Shown here: piece by piece, positions 49,514-61,905 of the stretch | How positions within the stretch are numbered: position 1 is the stretch's first letter | Layout: the number at the start of each line of letters is the position of its first letter | Assembly: GCA_002221725.1 (NCBI GenBank) | Contig: NJFT01000013.1 | Span: forward strand, 186,001-250,000 | From: Scedosporium boydii | Lineage: Eukaryota; Ascomycota; Sordariomycetes; Microascales; Microascaceae | Length of the DNA: 64,000 nucleotides | Direction of reading: 5' to 3' | The notes under the pieces: model-generated | The model's database searches: none | Told to the model about the DNA's origin: nothing | Seen by the model: the letters and a program-made list of their open reading frames with translations, nothing else | Made by a program: the position numbers and the translations under genes

Positions 49514-50767
49514 ATGGCCGAGGCAGCGGTAAGATCCCTTTTACATTCCTCAGATGGATGGCATGATTAATATTGTCGATTTAGGGACGTGAGGCCGTTT
49601 TCCCGACGAGACAGTCACTTGGATTGATGAAAGCGAAGCTTAAGGGTGCTGAAACAGGACATAGTCTCTTGAAAAGGAAGAGCGAGGCACTGACAAAGTA
49701 GGTTTGGAAATATTTATATGTTAATTTTATTTTCTCTAACGGGACTCTTTCCTCAGGCGTTTCAGAGGTATGGTATTTTAGTCCTCTCTGTTGCTTCAAA
49801 CCGCGCTCTAAACTACCATGCTCAGAAATCACGAAACGAATCCACGATGCGAAGCTTAAGCTTGGACGTGTCATGTCAGTAGCTGCATTCTCGCTCGCGG
49901 AGGTAACCTATGCCGTCGGGGGAGATATCGGGTATCAGGTGCAGGAGTCCGCCAAGTCGGCCCGCTTCCGACTCACCACCAAACAGGATAACGTATCTGG
50001 GGTCTTGCTGCCTAGATACGAGAGTCATATATCAGATGGGAATAGTGATTTTGGCCTCACGGGTCTGGGGAAGGGCGGACAACAGGTCCAGAAATGCCGA
50101 GAGACATATGCTCGAGCTGTTGAGGCATTGGTCGAACTTGCCACTCTACAGGTTTGTTTCAAGATCTGCCCAGCTATGTGGCACACTTTGAATCAGAAGA
50201 GCTAATGTCTCCATCCTGGGTGAAAGACTGCATTTGTTATGCTCGACGAAGTTATCAAGATGGTTAACCGGCGAGGTAAGAACCGCTCGACGTAAGCAAC
50301 GGGATGCCGACACTAATCATGGCGACAGTTAATGCAATGTATCTATTATGCCACCGAGGGAGCTGCCGCTGTTCATCGTTCTAATGCCCTTTCTAGCGAA
50401 CACGTCGTAATCCCGAGAACGGAAAACACAATCAAGTGTAGGTTTCCCCGCTCTTTCTTTGCAGGATTTGCACGTCGCACTGCGCTCCTACTTCAATGGC
50501 TAACTTTGCTCTAGACATCAACGCCGAACTCGATGAGCTTGACCGAGAAGAGTTTTACCGGCTGAAAAAGGTTTGTGCCTCGTGGCTAACCCATCTTCTT
50601 GTTTGTGGCTAACATCTATGTAGGTGGCCAAGAAAAAGGAGAGGGATAATGCTGCGCTTGATGCGGAGCTGAAGAAGAGACGTGGCGCCGATAGTAATCT
50701 GGTGGGTGCGGATGAGGACACCCCGACGAATATTTTGGCTGTTGAGGATGATGATGTCATCTTCTAG
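49514..50767 (+). CDS. VMA8: V-type ATPase subunit D (Vma8), nine exons with two microexons
   Basis: Subunit D is the central rotor stalk of the V1 part of the vacuolar proton pump. Exons: 49514-49528, 49585-49697, 49757-49767, 49826-50151, 50227-50275, 50329-50338, 50397-50437, 50515-50570 and 50624-50767, total 254 residues (yeast Vma8 has 256). Phases agree throughout. Exons 3 (11 nt) and 6 (10 nt) are microexons; without them the conserved sequences ALTKRFREITKRI and VNRRVNAIEHVVIPRTENTI cannot be read. The long antiparallel helical pair typical of the family runs from TRQSLGLMKAKLKGAETGHS to the end. The first exon encodes only MAEAA. Eight introns in a 765 nt coding sequence is far denser than in any neighbour. 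Confidence 0.96.
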
Positions 50768-50921
50768 ACCCTCGTTCTCGATAGCACGTTTATCTTTCCC
50801 ACTTGGGGCGGTTTTGAACCACCCACACGTCGAAGTTGTTTCTCTTATTCAATGCGGGTTTTCCGGGGGCAACTCGGGTTTGATAGGACTGGGATAGGAG
50901 CTTGGCGGTAGCATAATAGCC

Positions 50922-51785
50922 TCATTGCCGTTGATAGGTAACCTTCATTGCCTGTCCCGATTCCCCCAGCGCCATCCCAGCAGTATTCTCCTTCGCGGTG
51001 ATGGCACCATGTTCTGCCTCGTACTCTACAAATGCGATACCCTTGCGTCCAGGAACCAGTCGCACCTCCCTAAATCCATCGAAACGACCGAAAATGGACG
51101 TTAGAGAGTCCACGTCGTAATCTTCTGGTATGTTTTGGACGAAAAGAGTTTTGTTTGGCGGCAAATACTCGTCGGGGACCAAGGTGTTCGAGGGGGGGTT
51201 GCTAGACTTGAGGCCAGCACCGCGGGTCAATCTAGCAGGTCGAGAAGTTAGATCTTGAGAGGGGGCAACTCTCTTGAGTCGTTTATGCTCGTCGGCAGCC
51301 TCGAGGGCACGTCGTTTGTCTGGGTGAGGGAACAACAGGATTAGTCTGCAATGTATATTAAGGTCGCTAGTATAACAAGGGCGCCTACCTTTCTCAGCTA
51401 CACGTCTTCGTTTATGTTGCTCAAAGTCTTCATCGGAGCAAAGACCTCGGACAGTTGCATCACTTCTTGTTCTCGCGAGGGCCAAGCGCATTGGCTTCTC
51501 GAAGAGCTGAAACCCTTGAAGTTCTTCGATGGCCTCCTGCGCCACAGCGGGGTCGTCAAAGACGATGAAAGCTTGCCCCTTGGCCCGGAGATTCGCCTTC
51601 GCCACTATCTCAATTACGTTTCCGTAATCTGAGAAGACTTGGGAGAGGGCTTCTTTTAGGGTCTCGATTTTGACTCGCTCTTCCAGATTGTTCACGTAAA
51701 TGCTAGTCAGGTGTCAGCCAAATGCTAGATACATGTCGGAGTGCAATGACGCGTACGTAGCAATCGGTGGTCCAGAGGGTGTCAT
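50922..51785 (-). CDS. U1A/U2B''-type snRNP protein with two RRMs
   Basis: These proteins bind hairpin loops of U1 or U2 snRNA in the spliceosome. Exons 51785-51757, 51702-51389 and 51319-50922 give 246 residues. RRM1 has RNP2 TIYVNNL and RNP1 AKGQAFIVF, with the U1A-type GNVIEIVAK loop; a Lys/Arg-rich linker (HKRLKRVAP) follows; RRM2 has RNP2 TLFVQNI, RNP1 KGIAFVEY and ends VTYQRQ, as in U1A. The first exon is just 29 nt (MTPSGPPIA). Vertebrates have separate U1A and U2B''; flies use one protein for both and many fungi appear to as well, so I do not choose. The gene ends 154 bases from VMA8, tail to tail. Confidence 0.9.
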
Positions 51786-52198
51786 CTTGATTCGATTTGT
51801 CGGAGCTGATACGAAGAACGAGATGGACGGTAAGTATGAAGGCGAGGATGAGAGGAGAGAATGGTCACTAAAGAATAGAACAGTGGTGACGATCATGTAT
51901 AAACCAATTGACCCGTTATATGCATACAGAGGTTATTCCAAAATCAGAGAAACTATTACGATATTAGGTGCAGCCCCACTTGAGTTGGATTGGACTTCCA
52001 GTTCCACGAAGCCTCATCAGGGCCCAGAAAAGTGTGAAAAGAAGGAAACTCGGTGAAAGCAACGTTCATATATATATATATTATTATTATTACCTACGCA
52101 AGCGCAAGCGACAATGGAACCTCCGCTGCTATCACGTTCTTAGCCATAACGACGGAGTGGACTGTCAAATATGGTTATCAATAGTTCCCATTTCCTCG
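51786..52198. other. Spacer between U1A/U2B''-type gene and GEA2 3' end
   Basis: About 410 bases. A TATATATATATTATTATTATTA simple repeat lies at about 52070-52092. No gene is supported. Confidence 0.4.
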
Positions 52199-55100
52199 TC
52201 AGCTCGATGCCTCATCCTGCCCATCCAGAGCCAGTTCGCTTTTTAGCTCGGGCAAAAATCGATCAATTCGCTTCCAAGTCTCCAGCCAGAGTTTTTCCTT
52301 CGATGGGTCAGTAGTGGGAGGCACTAGATATTTGCTAGTCGCCATAAATAGGATGACGTTCTTCAGATTCTCCCGTACAGCCTCCTCCTATATCCCATGG
52401 GGGAATGTATTAGCTCAAACGCCTTTAGAACAGATACCAAGTGGGCTTACCAGACTATCGCCTTGGCCGCTGTTCATTAAGCGGTCAAGGATATCAACTA
52501 TTCGTAGCCATAAATCAAGCATTCCATCCCATGCCGAAAGCAGAACAAGGTATTGGAGGAATACTTTGCAGAGCAAGGACGCAACTTGTACCCTCATCTC
52601 ACCCATACCATCTCGATCCGAGAGGAAGACCTCTGGCTTCAGGAGATTTAAGATTAATGGAAACAGGACCTCCGTGAATATGGCTGTCCACTCTTTGTGA
52701 TCGTTGCAAATAAGTTCGGGGGATAATAGAGTCCTCTGCAGGGATGTCAGAGCGACATTCCGGACCTCCCTGCAAGGATTCGTACACTGGATTGTAAGAG
52801 CGTTGAATATCGGCAACCAGTAGGCAGCCCAGGCTGTTTGACCATAGATCCGCGTCAGATAAAACTTGCGAGGTGGCTATAGTGTACGTGACTTACCTTC
52901 ACTGCTTTCGAGGTGGGAATGCTTCATCAGGTATGAGATACGACTGGTCATGTTATAAATCATGGTGACAGCTTTAGTCCCCCTGGTGATTATAACATCC
53001 TTTCCGGCTCTATAGAAAATAGCATGTATTAGCATGGTTAAAGACTTGGTAGTGGCGTAGAAGTTGATGCCTTACTCCGGCGACTGCGTTTGTGTGCTGG
53101 GAGCTTCCCTTGACCCTCTAGAGATTGTGGCGGATTTAGGCGATGTCACCGTTCGTGATGCTGATGCGAAATCATTTAAAAGAGAAATAGCAGCTTCGTA
53201 ATTGTCTGCCATGATGGAAGGCGGCGTTCCCGTTGTACCGCGCTCTAGTATCGCAAAGACGATTGCACTCGTGTCTCTTCTTTGAGCAAGAGTCCTCAGC
53301 AGCGCCCAGAAGTCTGGGGAGGTCATGATTTCGCTCCGCAGAGGACCCGGCTCTTCAATGCAGATACAAATCCCCTGAAGGGTGAGGGATGCAGTGTTCC
53401 CCAATAGTGTATCTGGAAATCTTGACAGTGTATGCAGGAGGATGGGGACATTCACAAAATCAAATTCCTAGGTTGGCCCCCAGGGGATGTTAGTGGTATT
53501 GACGCAAGTGGGAAGATTTGGAATCTCACACTGCTTACATAGCTGGCACGAAGAAGTTTTAGCAAGTAGAATACTGTCCGGGCGACAGCAACGGGGTGAT
53601 GGTTCGTCGCATTTCGCAGGACTCCAAATAGCGCCTCGGCAAGTTTCTCCCCAAAGGCGCATATAGTTTCACGGTTTCGAAGAATCAGGATTGTGGAAAA
53701 TTCCAGGAGGTAGACCAACCCCGGGTCATAGCGCAGCTGCGCGTCGTTTGATTTCAACTCTCCGGGAGGACCCGGTGATGTGCTCGGGACTTTCACGCTA
53801 ATAACGGCCGAACCGTGGTCCTCGGGGAGTTCGTCATGAAGTGCATTGATAAGGTGAGTCAACTCTGTGACAGAAAGCGTGCTGTTTCCGTGTGAGCCAA
53901 GTTTAGTTATTGCATGGTAAAACGTGATGGGAGGGGCCTTACGAGATCCTGGCGAATATGTCACCCATGCGGCATTGGTTGATACAGTCAACAGTGCAGA
54001 GCGTACTCTCCAATTCCTCCTGTGATGGCTCGGGTGGATCATCTGCCGCATAACTGGAAATGTAGGAAGTGAATGCAGAAAAGAAACCCACTTCACTCGG
54101 CCGTGAAGCTCGATCGATAACTTGTGATGGAGGTTGGAGAGCGATCGCGGGAATTCCCAACTTGTCTTGGTTGTCGGAGAAGAACGATGGAATGAGAGAG
54201 TTGAGGAAGAGGTTCAGCCATATACGTAAAATCTGGGGCTGTTGATTAGCAATTGTTCTCTGGCGCGATGGGCGAAGATGACCTACGTGTTTCCAACCGC
54301 TATTGATGATATGCTCGTTTCCTGAGACCACTCGAAATAGGACCAGGGTCGCAAGTTGAGCCCTGAAATCCCGACCAAGCTTCACGGCTAGTTCACTGAC
54401 CATGACACTATTGTCACCAGCCTGTACTTCGGTATTCAGCGAAGTGTTAAACGGAATGGTGGTGGCTATAGTGGTCATGTGGCTTAAGCAATGGACGATT
54501 TGATCAAGCGCCTCTACTATGCCGTATCTCGCGGCTATTCGGGCGCATTCGTCAAATCCAGTCACGACACGTGCGAAGACTGTGTCGTCAGTGGCCGACA
54601 TGAAAACGTATGATAGTGTTGAAACAATGGGCTTCCAAGTTGAGGCAAACAAGTCGGCGTCGTACATATTGGTGTCACATTGGATGACACGCCCTACGGT
54701 ATCCGCCTTCAAGAGCAACTCTCTCCATGCGTAGTCAAAAGCGTGTTGGTTGTCATGTTCGTCTGGAAGGATAATTTCATTCGACTTGATCGAGGTGAAG
54801 ATATCACTCAGGTACTCGGGTGAGAAATTCTCTCCACCATTTACACCGCGGAGATTCCTCGAGAAGTCTTCAAGCGCCATGCGTTTCGAAGACTTGATTT
54901 GCGGATTGTGTTGGTCGGTGTTGAGCATGATGATGGCGTACGTCAACACGTACACTGCGTCTTTATCAGCGACCTCGACCGGAGTGCTATTGGCGCAGTA
55001 CTTTTCGGAAAAACAAGTTAAAATGCGCTCAATAAGCGCAGATTCTCCAGGGAGGCGGAAGGATTCTAGGAGTACTCGGAGCGCCTCATCCACTCTCTTC

Positions 55101-57320
55101 CCAGTGAAATCAAAGAGGTCTAAGAATGCTTCTAGAATGGGCTCATTGCCTTTCTTCGAGAGAAACTCGCCAAGAATTTTCTTTGAAATCCTTTGGTTAC
55201 GTTTTAAGAAGCTGGCAACACATGAAGGGTTCCGAATGTCGTCAATGATGCCGTGGGCCTCCAAGTAACCAAGCCCGCTCTTTGGGCTCTCATTGAATTT
55301 GTTTGCGCCTTTGATTATAATCTTTTTTCGGCTGCGTCGGGTCCTTAGAAGGTCTGCGTCTGGAAGATTAACTTCGGTGGACTGCCATTCAAGTCTCTCA
55401 GCGAGGAACTGAACATATCTCAAAAGCGCATCGAGGCAGAGTGGTGGCACGCTTGTAGTGCTCCAGGTCGCGGAGTCCGGTAAAGCGTTGCGGGATAGGA
55501 GGCCAACCATATCCTCGCACAAGTCTACCCGGTCTTCGTCGCAATCGTAGTTCACAAAAAGCTCCACCATATAAGAGGGCATGCGCAAAAGAACGCTGAT
55601 GCATTCAACCATGGCCTGCCTCGCATCTGGCTTGCGAATTCCCCCCTCTAGTCCAAGTTTCTGGCGATCTTTGATTGGTACCGGCGTTGACCGACCACTG
55701 CCATTTTGCGATGGGAGAGGTCTGACGAGCTTGGGAGCCTGGGGTATATCAGCGTATAGGGATGGGTCTATGCCTGGCTCCCTAGGAATATCGATCGACG
55801 GATGGAGGCATGCGACAAGGTAAGACAAGAAAAGCTCCTGTTGAAGCTTTAGGACGCTGCGACAGGTAGAGAGTAGGGTGCTTGCGACGACTAGGGCTTC
55901 CTGAAGGAGATCCAGATTGTCGGACCTCACTAGCTGGAAGAGATAGGAGCACAGCTTATCTTCCGTTATGACGCCGAGCGCGGGATATTGAACAAGAGAT
56001 GGGCCTGCAACTTCCAATGCAACATGTATGATGCGCAACGCCATGATCCTCATGGTATCTGTCTGCTGTCTGTCGTTGGGTTCCAAAAACCCAACAAGAA
56101 CTCTAAAGAGTTCCCTAATACTTGGTAATGAGTAGGGCGGCATATCTAGGGAGTCGGGTCGCTCCAACTCTTCGCTCTGATGGCGTAGGTCGGCGTCTGA
56201 GCTTGCTTCGGAGATGTCACTGCTCGGGCTGGAGTCCTGGGTAGTATTCTGAGAACTGCTGGCGGACGCCTCGTCAGGTGAATCGTGAGGACCAGTGCCT
56301 GGTAGCCCCTGAATAGCTGCTTCGGAGGTAGAAATCACTATAGAATCCATTTCACCACTAGGCTCGCGAAAAGTCCCAGCCGCCTCATTTGCCTCAACAT
56401 CCAGATGCTTAACAGCTTCGAAGATGATTTGACACATACGAACCATCGAAGCTTCCGCGGTTTGGCGGAGAACTGGGGAGAATCTAGTCTGTGAACAGAT
56501 AGCAAGTCCCCGGCCCATCATGTCGCAGATGCTCTCATCGCTCAGAATATCGCCTCCTGGACCCGATAGCATGTCCTCCATTAGGTTCAGAATCATCAGA
56601 AGCACAACTTCCATTTGACCCGAGTCGCTGAACTGACAATGAGTAAGGGCGCTGGATAAGGACTGCATCGCCAATGCAAATCTGGGCGATTCGGGAGAGA
56701 TAAACCCATATGCCAGGAACTTCCTTAAGGCACCCAACGCTAAAATCGTGATTGGGGCTGCCGTGCCTTTGGTTTGAAGGATCTGGAGGAATGGCTGCAA
56801 AAGTGACGGCGCGTCAAAGGTACGTATGTCTATATATGCCGTCAGCCCCATCCTATTCCAAGGAGATGTTTGCGAACTCACCTTTAACGCTGGAGAGCTC
56901 ATAGCGTAATTTTCCGAAGCTCGAAATTAGAGGATTGTCCCGAACATTATGTCCTTTCCTTCCCCTTAATCCCCACCGGTTCGCAAGGCCAAGTTCCTGT
57001 ACATCTTGGATTGTACTTCCGTCCAGATGCTGGTTCCCATAATCCGAGGGGGGGTGAGGCTGTCCTAGCTGAACCGTGTTTGGGTTGCCACCTAAGATGG
57101 CGGATACGGACGAATGTGCTGACGGGACTCGCTTCCGGATTTCAGACGTGATCGAGATGCATTCAGATATTACTAGGGACGTCGGGTCAACAGCAACAGA
57201 GACTGGGCGACTGCGGTATTGCGCGCGGGGAGAGGTCGGGGTTTCCTGGAGCCTTAGCTGGCGCTCCTTCAAATCCATTTTCGGTAGCAGTGGATGCGCA
57301 TCTCGGCTTTCTCGCGTCAT
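52199..57320 (-). CDS. GEA2: Sec7-domain Arf guanine nucleotide exchange factor (Gea2/GBF1)
   Basis: GBF1-class GEFs load Arf1 with GTP at the early Golgi for COPI recruitment. Seven exons: 57320-56882, 56829-53943, 53881-53539, 53467-53076, 53009-52897, 52833-52451 and 52387-52199, total 1,581 residues with all phases closing. Order: DCB (DNPLISSFGKLRYELSSVKD, AAPITILALGALRKFLAYGF), a disordered acidic insert, HUS (MALRIIHVALEVAGPSL), Sec7 (EAFLDLFDFTGKRVDEALRV, glutamic-finger loop FRLPGESALIERI, YVLTYAIIMLNTDQHNPQ) and the HDS1-3 repeats to the end. The ATG at 57320 (MTRESRDAH) matches the usual fungal N-terminus; an upstream in-frame ATG at 57479 also exists. This is the GBF1 type, not the BIG/Sec7 type. 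Confidence 0.95.
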
Positions 57321-58219
57321 CAAGGAGGAAGAAAGAGAAGAACAGAAGAGGAGAGGAAGAGGGGGGGAAATAAGGTATAGAGTCGGCGACCTCAACGGAA
57401 TACTGATCAAGTATGACGGGTCAGCATCATTGCCTAGATTATGCTCTCGGGATACGCTACCGGATAAGAGTGCGGGCATAATATGTAGAAGATACCTAGA
57501 TGGTTGGGCTCTACTTGACAGATCTTGTTTTCATAGATCGAGGAAGAAACCCGAGCAGTCGACACGTCTCCTAGTAGATTAATTCGTACCGCGCTGGGTG
57601 CGGGCGTGGGCGAGGTCGCAGCAAGGTGTTCTGGATTACTACGAAATTCAGAGTTGAGGTTTGGTTTTGACCAGAGCTCGGGCTTCTTGTTCCGGGTCCT
57701 CTGCTCAATGCTGCTTCTAGCACGTTACATTACAGAGCCAGGCAGCAAACCCTCCTCCCCCCCCGCCAAAAACAAAATGGCCTAATAATTGAACCATTGG
57801 CTCTAAAGCACAAGTCACAGCCTGGCTGCTGGCGGTCTCCATCAAACCAATTTGAAGCACAGTGTCGAGATCCTGGATTAATTAACCAGAGCATTAATTG
57901 GCCCAAGTTCCTGTTCAGATTCTTGGGGACACGTTGAGGCGTTGAGGCCTTTGAGCACTTGAGCGCTCAAGAGTCGGTCAAGTCAGCATCAACCAGGCAT
58001 TGATTAAGGAAAGGAAAAAAAAAAAAAAAAAAAAAAAGTGTTACCATCAAATCTATAGATGTCGTTATAAATATTATAATACAACCAGACATTTAGCTAG
58101 GAAATACATCGTACATTTATTTTTGACTGGCCAAACGAGCATGGAAGCTTAACCGGTTAAGCCCATGCCAAAATGGAAACAATAGGACAGTTGAACCTGT
58201 CTGGAGACACCTGGTCCAG
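57321..58219. other. Intergenic region GEA2 / ANP1 with poly(A) tract
   Basis: About 900 bases. It contains an A-only run of about 21 bases at 58017-58037 and a C-run near 57758. GEA2 promoter lies on the left part. No coding exon seen. Confidence 0.45.
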
Positions 58220-59690
58220 TTACCGATCCACAGTCGCCTCACCCCTGTGATGAGGCTGGTCCTTCTTTTGCTTCGCCAAGTTCTCCATCTCGCTCTTGTC
58301 TTTCTCCCATTGGTTGTTGGTATCGCCGAATTCTTCTTTCAATTTTTTGGCTCTCTCAGCCTTCTCTTGCTCCTCCTTCTCTCTAGCGAGTCTCTCCTTT
58401 TCCATCTCCTGTCTGAAGTTAGCTTCACGCAGCACGGGTGTTCCGCCTCTTCGGCACATACCTCCATATGTCGAATATCATCCACACTTGGCTCGTATAG
58501 ATGCCAAATGGTATAATGCGGAAGTCCAACCACAGAGTACCCCATACGTTTGGCCATCTAGCATGTTCAGGACGTTAGCTTGGGCTTCGAAATGCTGAGA
58601 ACAAGATTTCGTTCTTACCTTCCCGAAACCCTCCGTCTCGGCATGCTTCTCAAAGCTGAATGCAGGAAAATGGACTCCGGATCGAAAGACGCGTGCTTTC
58701 GCGAGTATGCTCACACCGCCAACACCATCAATCTCCATCTCCATATCAGGATCACCATAGGGATCTCGAAGATACGCAAGATGCGGACGCCAAGTGGCAT
58801 ACTCTGCATATCCCTCGACGATGACCGCGTCTTCATCCAGGGTGTCCGCCAGGGCTAAAGCAGTTTCTGATTCTTGCCACGAATTCAGGTCGTATGGCTG
58901 TTCTCCTCCTAGCCAGTCCGGCAGGGGTCGCCAAACATCTAACCACACGTGAGTAGGATGTCGAGCGTGTAAATATCGGCGTCTGCAAAGACTTACTGGG
59001 TACGATGACGTCTTTGTTATGTCTCATGAGATCTTCGAGTATTGTAAAGGGGGCGGTCTGGACATCGACATCCCTCCAATAAACCCAAGAGTGATAGGGC
59101 CGTAGTGTAGCGCTTAGCAGCCAGTTCCGAGCTTGGGCCATCAATTTTCGTCGGCTCGCCTGGGCTGCAAAGCCGTGGCGACTTTCGACATCCTGGTTTA
59201 CCTTCTGGCCAAAGTCCTTCTCGATGATAGAGACCTCACCATAGTGTTGTGTTATATCCTCATCTGATTGGATATCGTTCATAGAGTCGATGACGACCTG
59301 TAAAGTCCGGTCCTTTGAATCAGAGACTAGAAAGGCCAAGTCGACGAGGTGGTGCGGATAGGTGAAATTGCGTAGGTGAGAAAAGAACATCGGTAGGTGC
59401 ACTTCCGCATCGCGAAGTGGGACGCAGAAGAGAATACGCTCTTCACGTTCCCACCCACGAGCAGTTCCCTGAACGTTGCTCAGGTCATAGTATCGAACAG
59501 TCTCTAATTGACTGTCGCCTCCAACTGTTAGGAGTCCCAAGGAAATAACAGACACAACAGGCCCTCGCGGCCAAATAAAATAGCCGAAGACAATAATCGC
59601 GACCAAAGAGTAGATGGCTCTAGTCAGAAGAGCTCGTCGGCGACGGAAGGCTGGTGTAGAAGACCGCGGTTCGAACCTAATGAATTGCAT
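58220..59690 (-). CDS. ANP1: Anp1-family alpha-mannosyltransferase (mannan polymerase)
   Basis: Anp1, Mnn9 and Van1 form Golgi complexes that build the N-glycan mannan backbone. Exons 59690-58997, 58938-58619, 58557-58462 and 58408-58220 give 432 residues. It is a type II membrane protein: short basic cytosolic tail, signal anchor (AIYSLVAIIVFGYFI), then a GT62 domain with SWVYWRDVDVQTAPF (DxD-type metal site), NVWRPLPDWLGGEQPYDLNS, DEDAVIVEGYAEYATWRPHL, GVGGVSILAKARVF and GLPHYTIWHLYEPSVDD. The C-terminus adds a highly charged coiled coil (KERLAREKEEQEKAERAKKL), common in fungal Anp1. The NVWRPLP block points to Anp1 rather than Mnn9. Confidence 0.92.
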
Positions 59691-60954
59691 CTCTCAGTGT
59701 GGGTGTCCAAAATACGATGCGAAGGGATCGACCATACCGATGGGGTGAGATATCGAATGTGCTGCCACGAGGATAGCCATTGGCAAACGAACCAGGATGA
59801 TGCCGGGGCATCTTTATCGGATCTTCTGACGATACATATGAGGGTAACATTCGAAGAGGTCTATGCGGAGAGACACGATGAGCTGAAAGGGGATGAAGCT
59901 CAGGCGGATACTTGATACTAAGAATTTGAAGGGAGATCTAGAAAAGTGTATTACGTATTGCCCCGTAATTGTGGATTATACAAGGATTCGCCCAGTGTTT
60001 CAAGCTCACCTCTACTGCTAACAATATTCCTACGATGTGTAATTGCCTTTAATTCAATAAATTAACGTATTGATATACCAAAAACATTATTATAAAAGGT
60101 TATATCAGATTTAACATTCATTTACACAGTTAATACTACTTCTAAATATACCTAAATAAATATATTAGCCTCGAGGAAGAAAAATAAAAATAAAATCGTT
60201 CTCCGATATAAGTAGAAAAAAGCTTTTAGGTCAGGTATTTTGGTATAAAAGATTCTCTTCAGAAAGATCAGAAGCAGAACTGGAAAGTGTACTCATCATA
60301 GGATGATGAAGCTTAGAAAAAAAACCAAGTGAAATGTGGGATTTAACTCACTGTGAAACCTGTTCAGTAAAGGATGATACGAGTACTCGGAATCTTGTAC
60401 TGGAGCAAGTTAGCGTCTGACTGACAGTCGAGAGAGGAAGAAAAGTATGAGCAAGTGACATTGGCGAGGCCAAAACGGAATCAGATGGTAGTGCATGTGT
60501 TCAAAAAGCTCAGGTGGTCGCTTGAACTGTGGTTTGCATTTCATCATAGTCAAGATGCATATCAATGCGAGGTTAGTACTTACAGAGACCGAGGCTGCGA
60601 GACAGCATTGAACTTGTTCGGAAGGGATGAAGACGTGAAGAGAAGAGAAAAATTGTAGCCAAAAGAAAAAAAAGTCGAGAAAGAAAGCTTTAAAGCAATG
60701 AGTGGGCAGAATTTTTTTTTTTTTCTCCTTTCCGTGTTAGTTCAGCCGAAGTATAAGAATAGATACCCCTCGGTATCTCATAACAAAATATTCTAATAGT
60801 CAAACAGCCCTTGCGGGGCTCGCTCATGAATACTCTTCCCCATAAACCCAGACCAAACATCTCCTTGTGCTCGAACAAAAATTTAGAGAGGGCAGTCTTC
60901 CAGCTCAACAAAGCTCGCAATCGCTCGCACACAACCCTAACTGGCTTGATAGCC
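59691..60954. other. Divergent intergenic region with AT-rich island
   Basis: About 1.26 kb between ANP1 and MTR3. The part 60030-60290 is strongly AT-rich and TpA-rich, unlike neighbouring spacers, and could be a mutated repeat relic. A T-run lies at 60712-60724. Open frames are short and lack support. Confidence 0.4.
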
Positions 60955-61905
60955 ATGGCCGACAGGCGGCGGATCAATGGGCCCTCTGGGATTACCTGTG
61001 CCCCGTTCTATGATGATGATTTGCCAACCCAACCAAGATGCGAGGATGAATTTCGAAACATCTGTAAGAGCCAAAGCTCCTTTTTCAACACTAATCTTCC
61101 ATCTTGGCAAGGCCAAATGCTTAATTTCGACCGTCCATATCTAGTCTTGAAAACCGGGGTGACTCCATCGGCGTCAGGTTCTGCATATTTGGAGATTGGT
61201 CTCCGACACACCAATTCCACGGTTACGGGAACAGGGGCAAACGGCCTGAAGCTCATCTGTACGGTGCATGGCCCACGCGCGCTACCAAGATCAGGCCCCT
61301 TCTCTCCGCACCTTGTACTTACGACACATGTCAAATTCGCGCCTTTTGCGACTCGGCACCGACGAGGATATCTCCGCGATTCTAGCGAGCGCGACCTTGG
61401 TGGCCACCTTGAAACGGCTCTTCGGGCAGCTCTCATCGCAGATCGGTGGCCCAAGAGTGCCGTGGATGTTGTTGTTACCATCGTGGAGAGTGAACAAGAC
61501 AGAGCAGCGGCACACAGCGGGGGGGATGAGATGTGGACTCTTGTGAATACTTTGAGCGCCTGTATCACGGTCGCATCCGCGGCACTTGTGGATGCCGGTA
61601 TTGACTGTATTGACTCCGTGTCCGCAGGGGCTGCCGCACTCACAGCGTCTCCAGCATCTGGTAATCCTGAAGTGGTTCTAGAGCCTTCGGCATCTGACCT
61701 ATCCAAAGTTCTCGCAGCTTGTTGCGTGGCATATCTCCCTTCTAGAGAAGAGGTTGCCGCATTGTGGGTAAAAGGCCACATTCCCCCTTCCGATTCTGTC
61801 AATAGCACCCGGCTCATAGCTGCAGCGATCCGGACCGCCAAAGCAACCGGGCTCACCCTGTCGGAGAGCTCAAGAGAGCTGGTTTCTACTAATAACGAAA
61901 CCTGA
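60955..61905 (+). CDS. MTR3: Exosome complex RNase PH-like subunit Mtr3
   Basis: Mtr3 (EXOSC6) is one of the six RNase PH-fold proteins of the RNA exosome ring. A single exon encodes 316 residues from ATG 60955 (MADRRRINGPSG). RNase PH-fold landmarks: RPYLVLKTGVTPSASGSAYL, LKLICTVHGPRALPRS, RRGYLRDSSERDLGGHLETA and the second half WTLVNTLSACITVASAALVD with AGIDCIDSVSAG. The phosphorolytic residues of archaeal Rrp41 are not conserved in this family, so it is structural. A longer frame extends upstream to 60811 but lacks the usual start, and the shorter form agrees with homologues I know. Confidence 0.9.
   Translation: MADRRRINGPSGITCAPFYDDDLPTQPRCEDEFRNICKSQSSFFNTNLPSWQGQMLNFDRPYLVLKTGVTPSASGSAYLEIGLRHTNSTVTGTGANGLKLICTVHGPRALPRSGPFSPHLVLTTHVKFAPFATRHRRGYLRDSSERDLGGHLETALRAALIADRWPKSAVDVVVTIVESEQDRAAAHSGGDEMWTLVNTLSACITVASAALVDAGIDCIDSVSAGAAALTASPASGNPEVVLEPSASDLSKVLAACCVAYLPSREEVAALWVKGHIPPSDSVNSTRLIAAAIRTAKATGLTLSESSRELVSTNNET

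Noticed and set aside
52415..52816. Separate small gene on the minus strand near 52.4-52.8 kb
   Set aside because: It is the sixth exon of the GEA2 gene: splice phases on both sides connect it to the HDS repeats.
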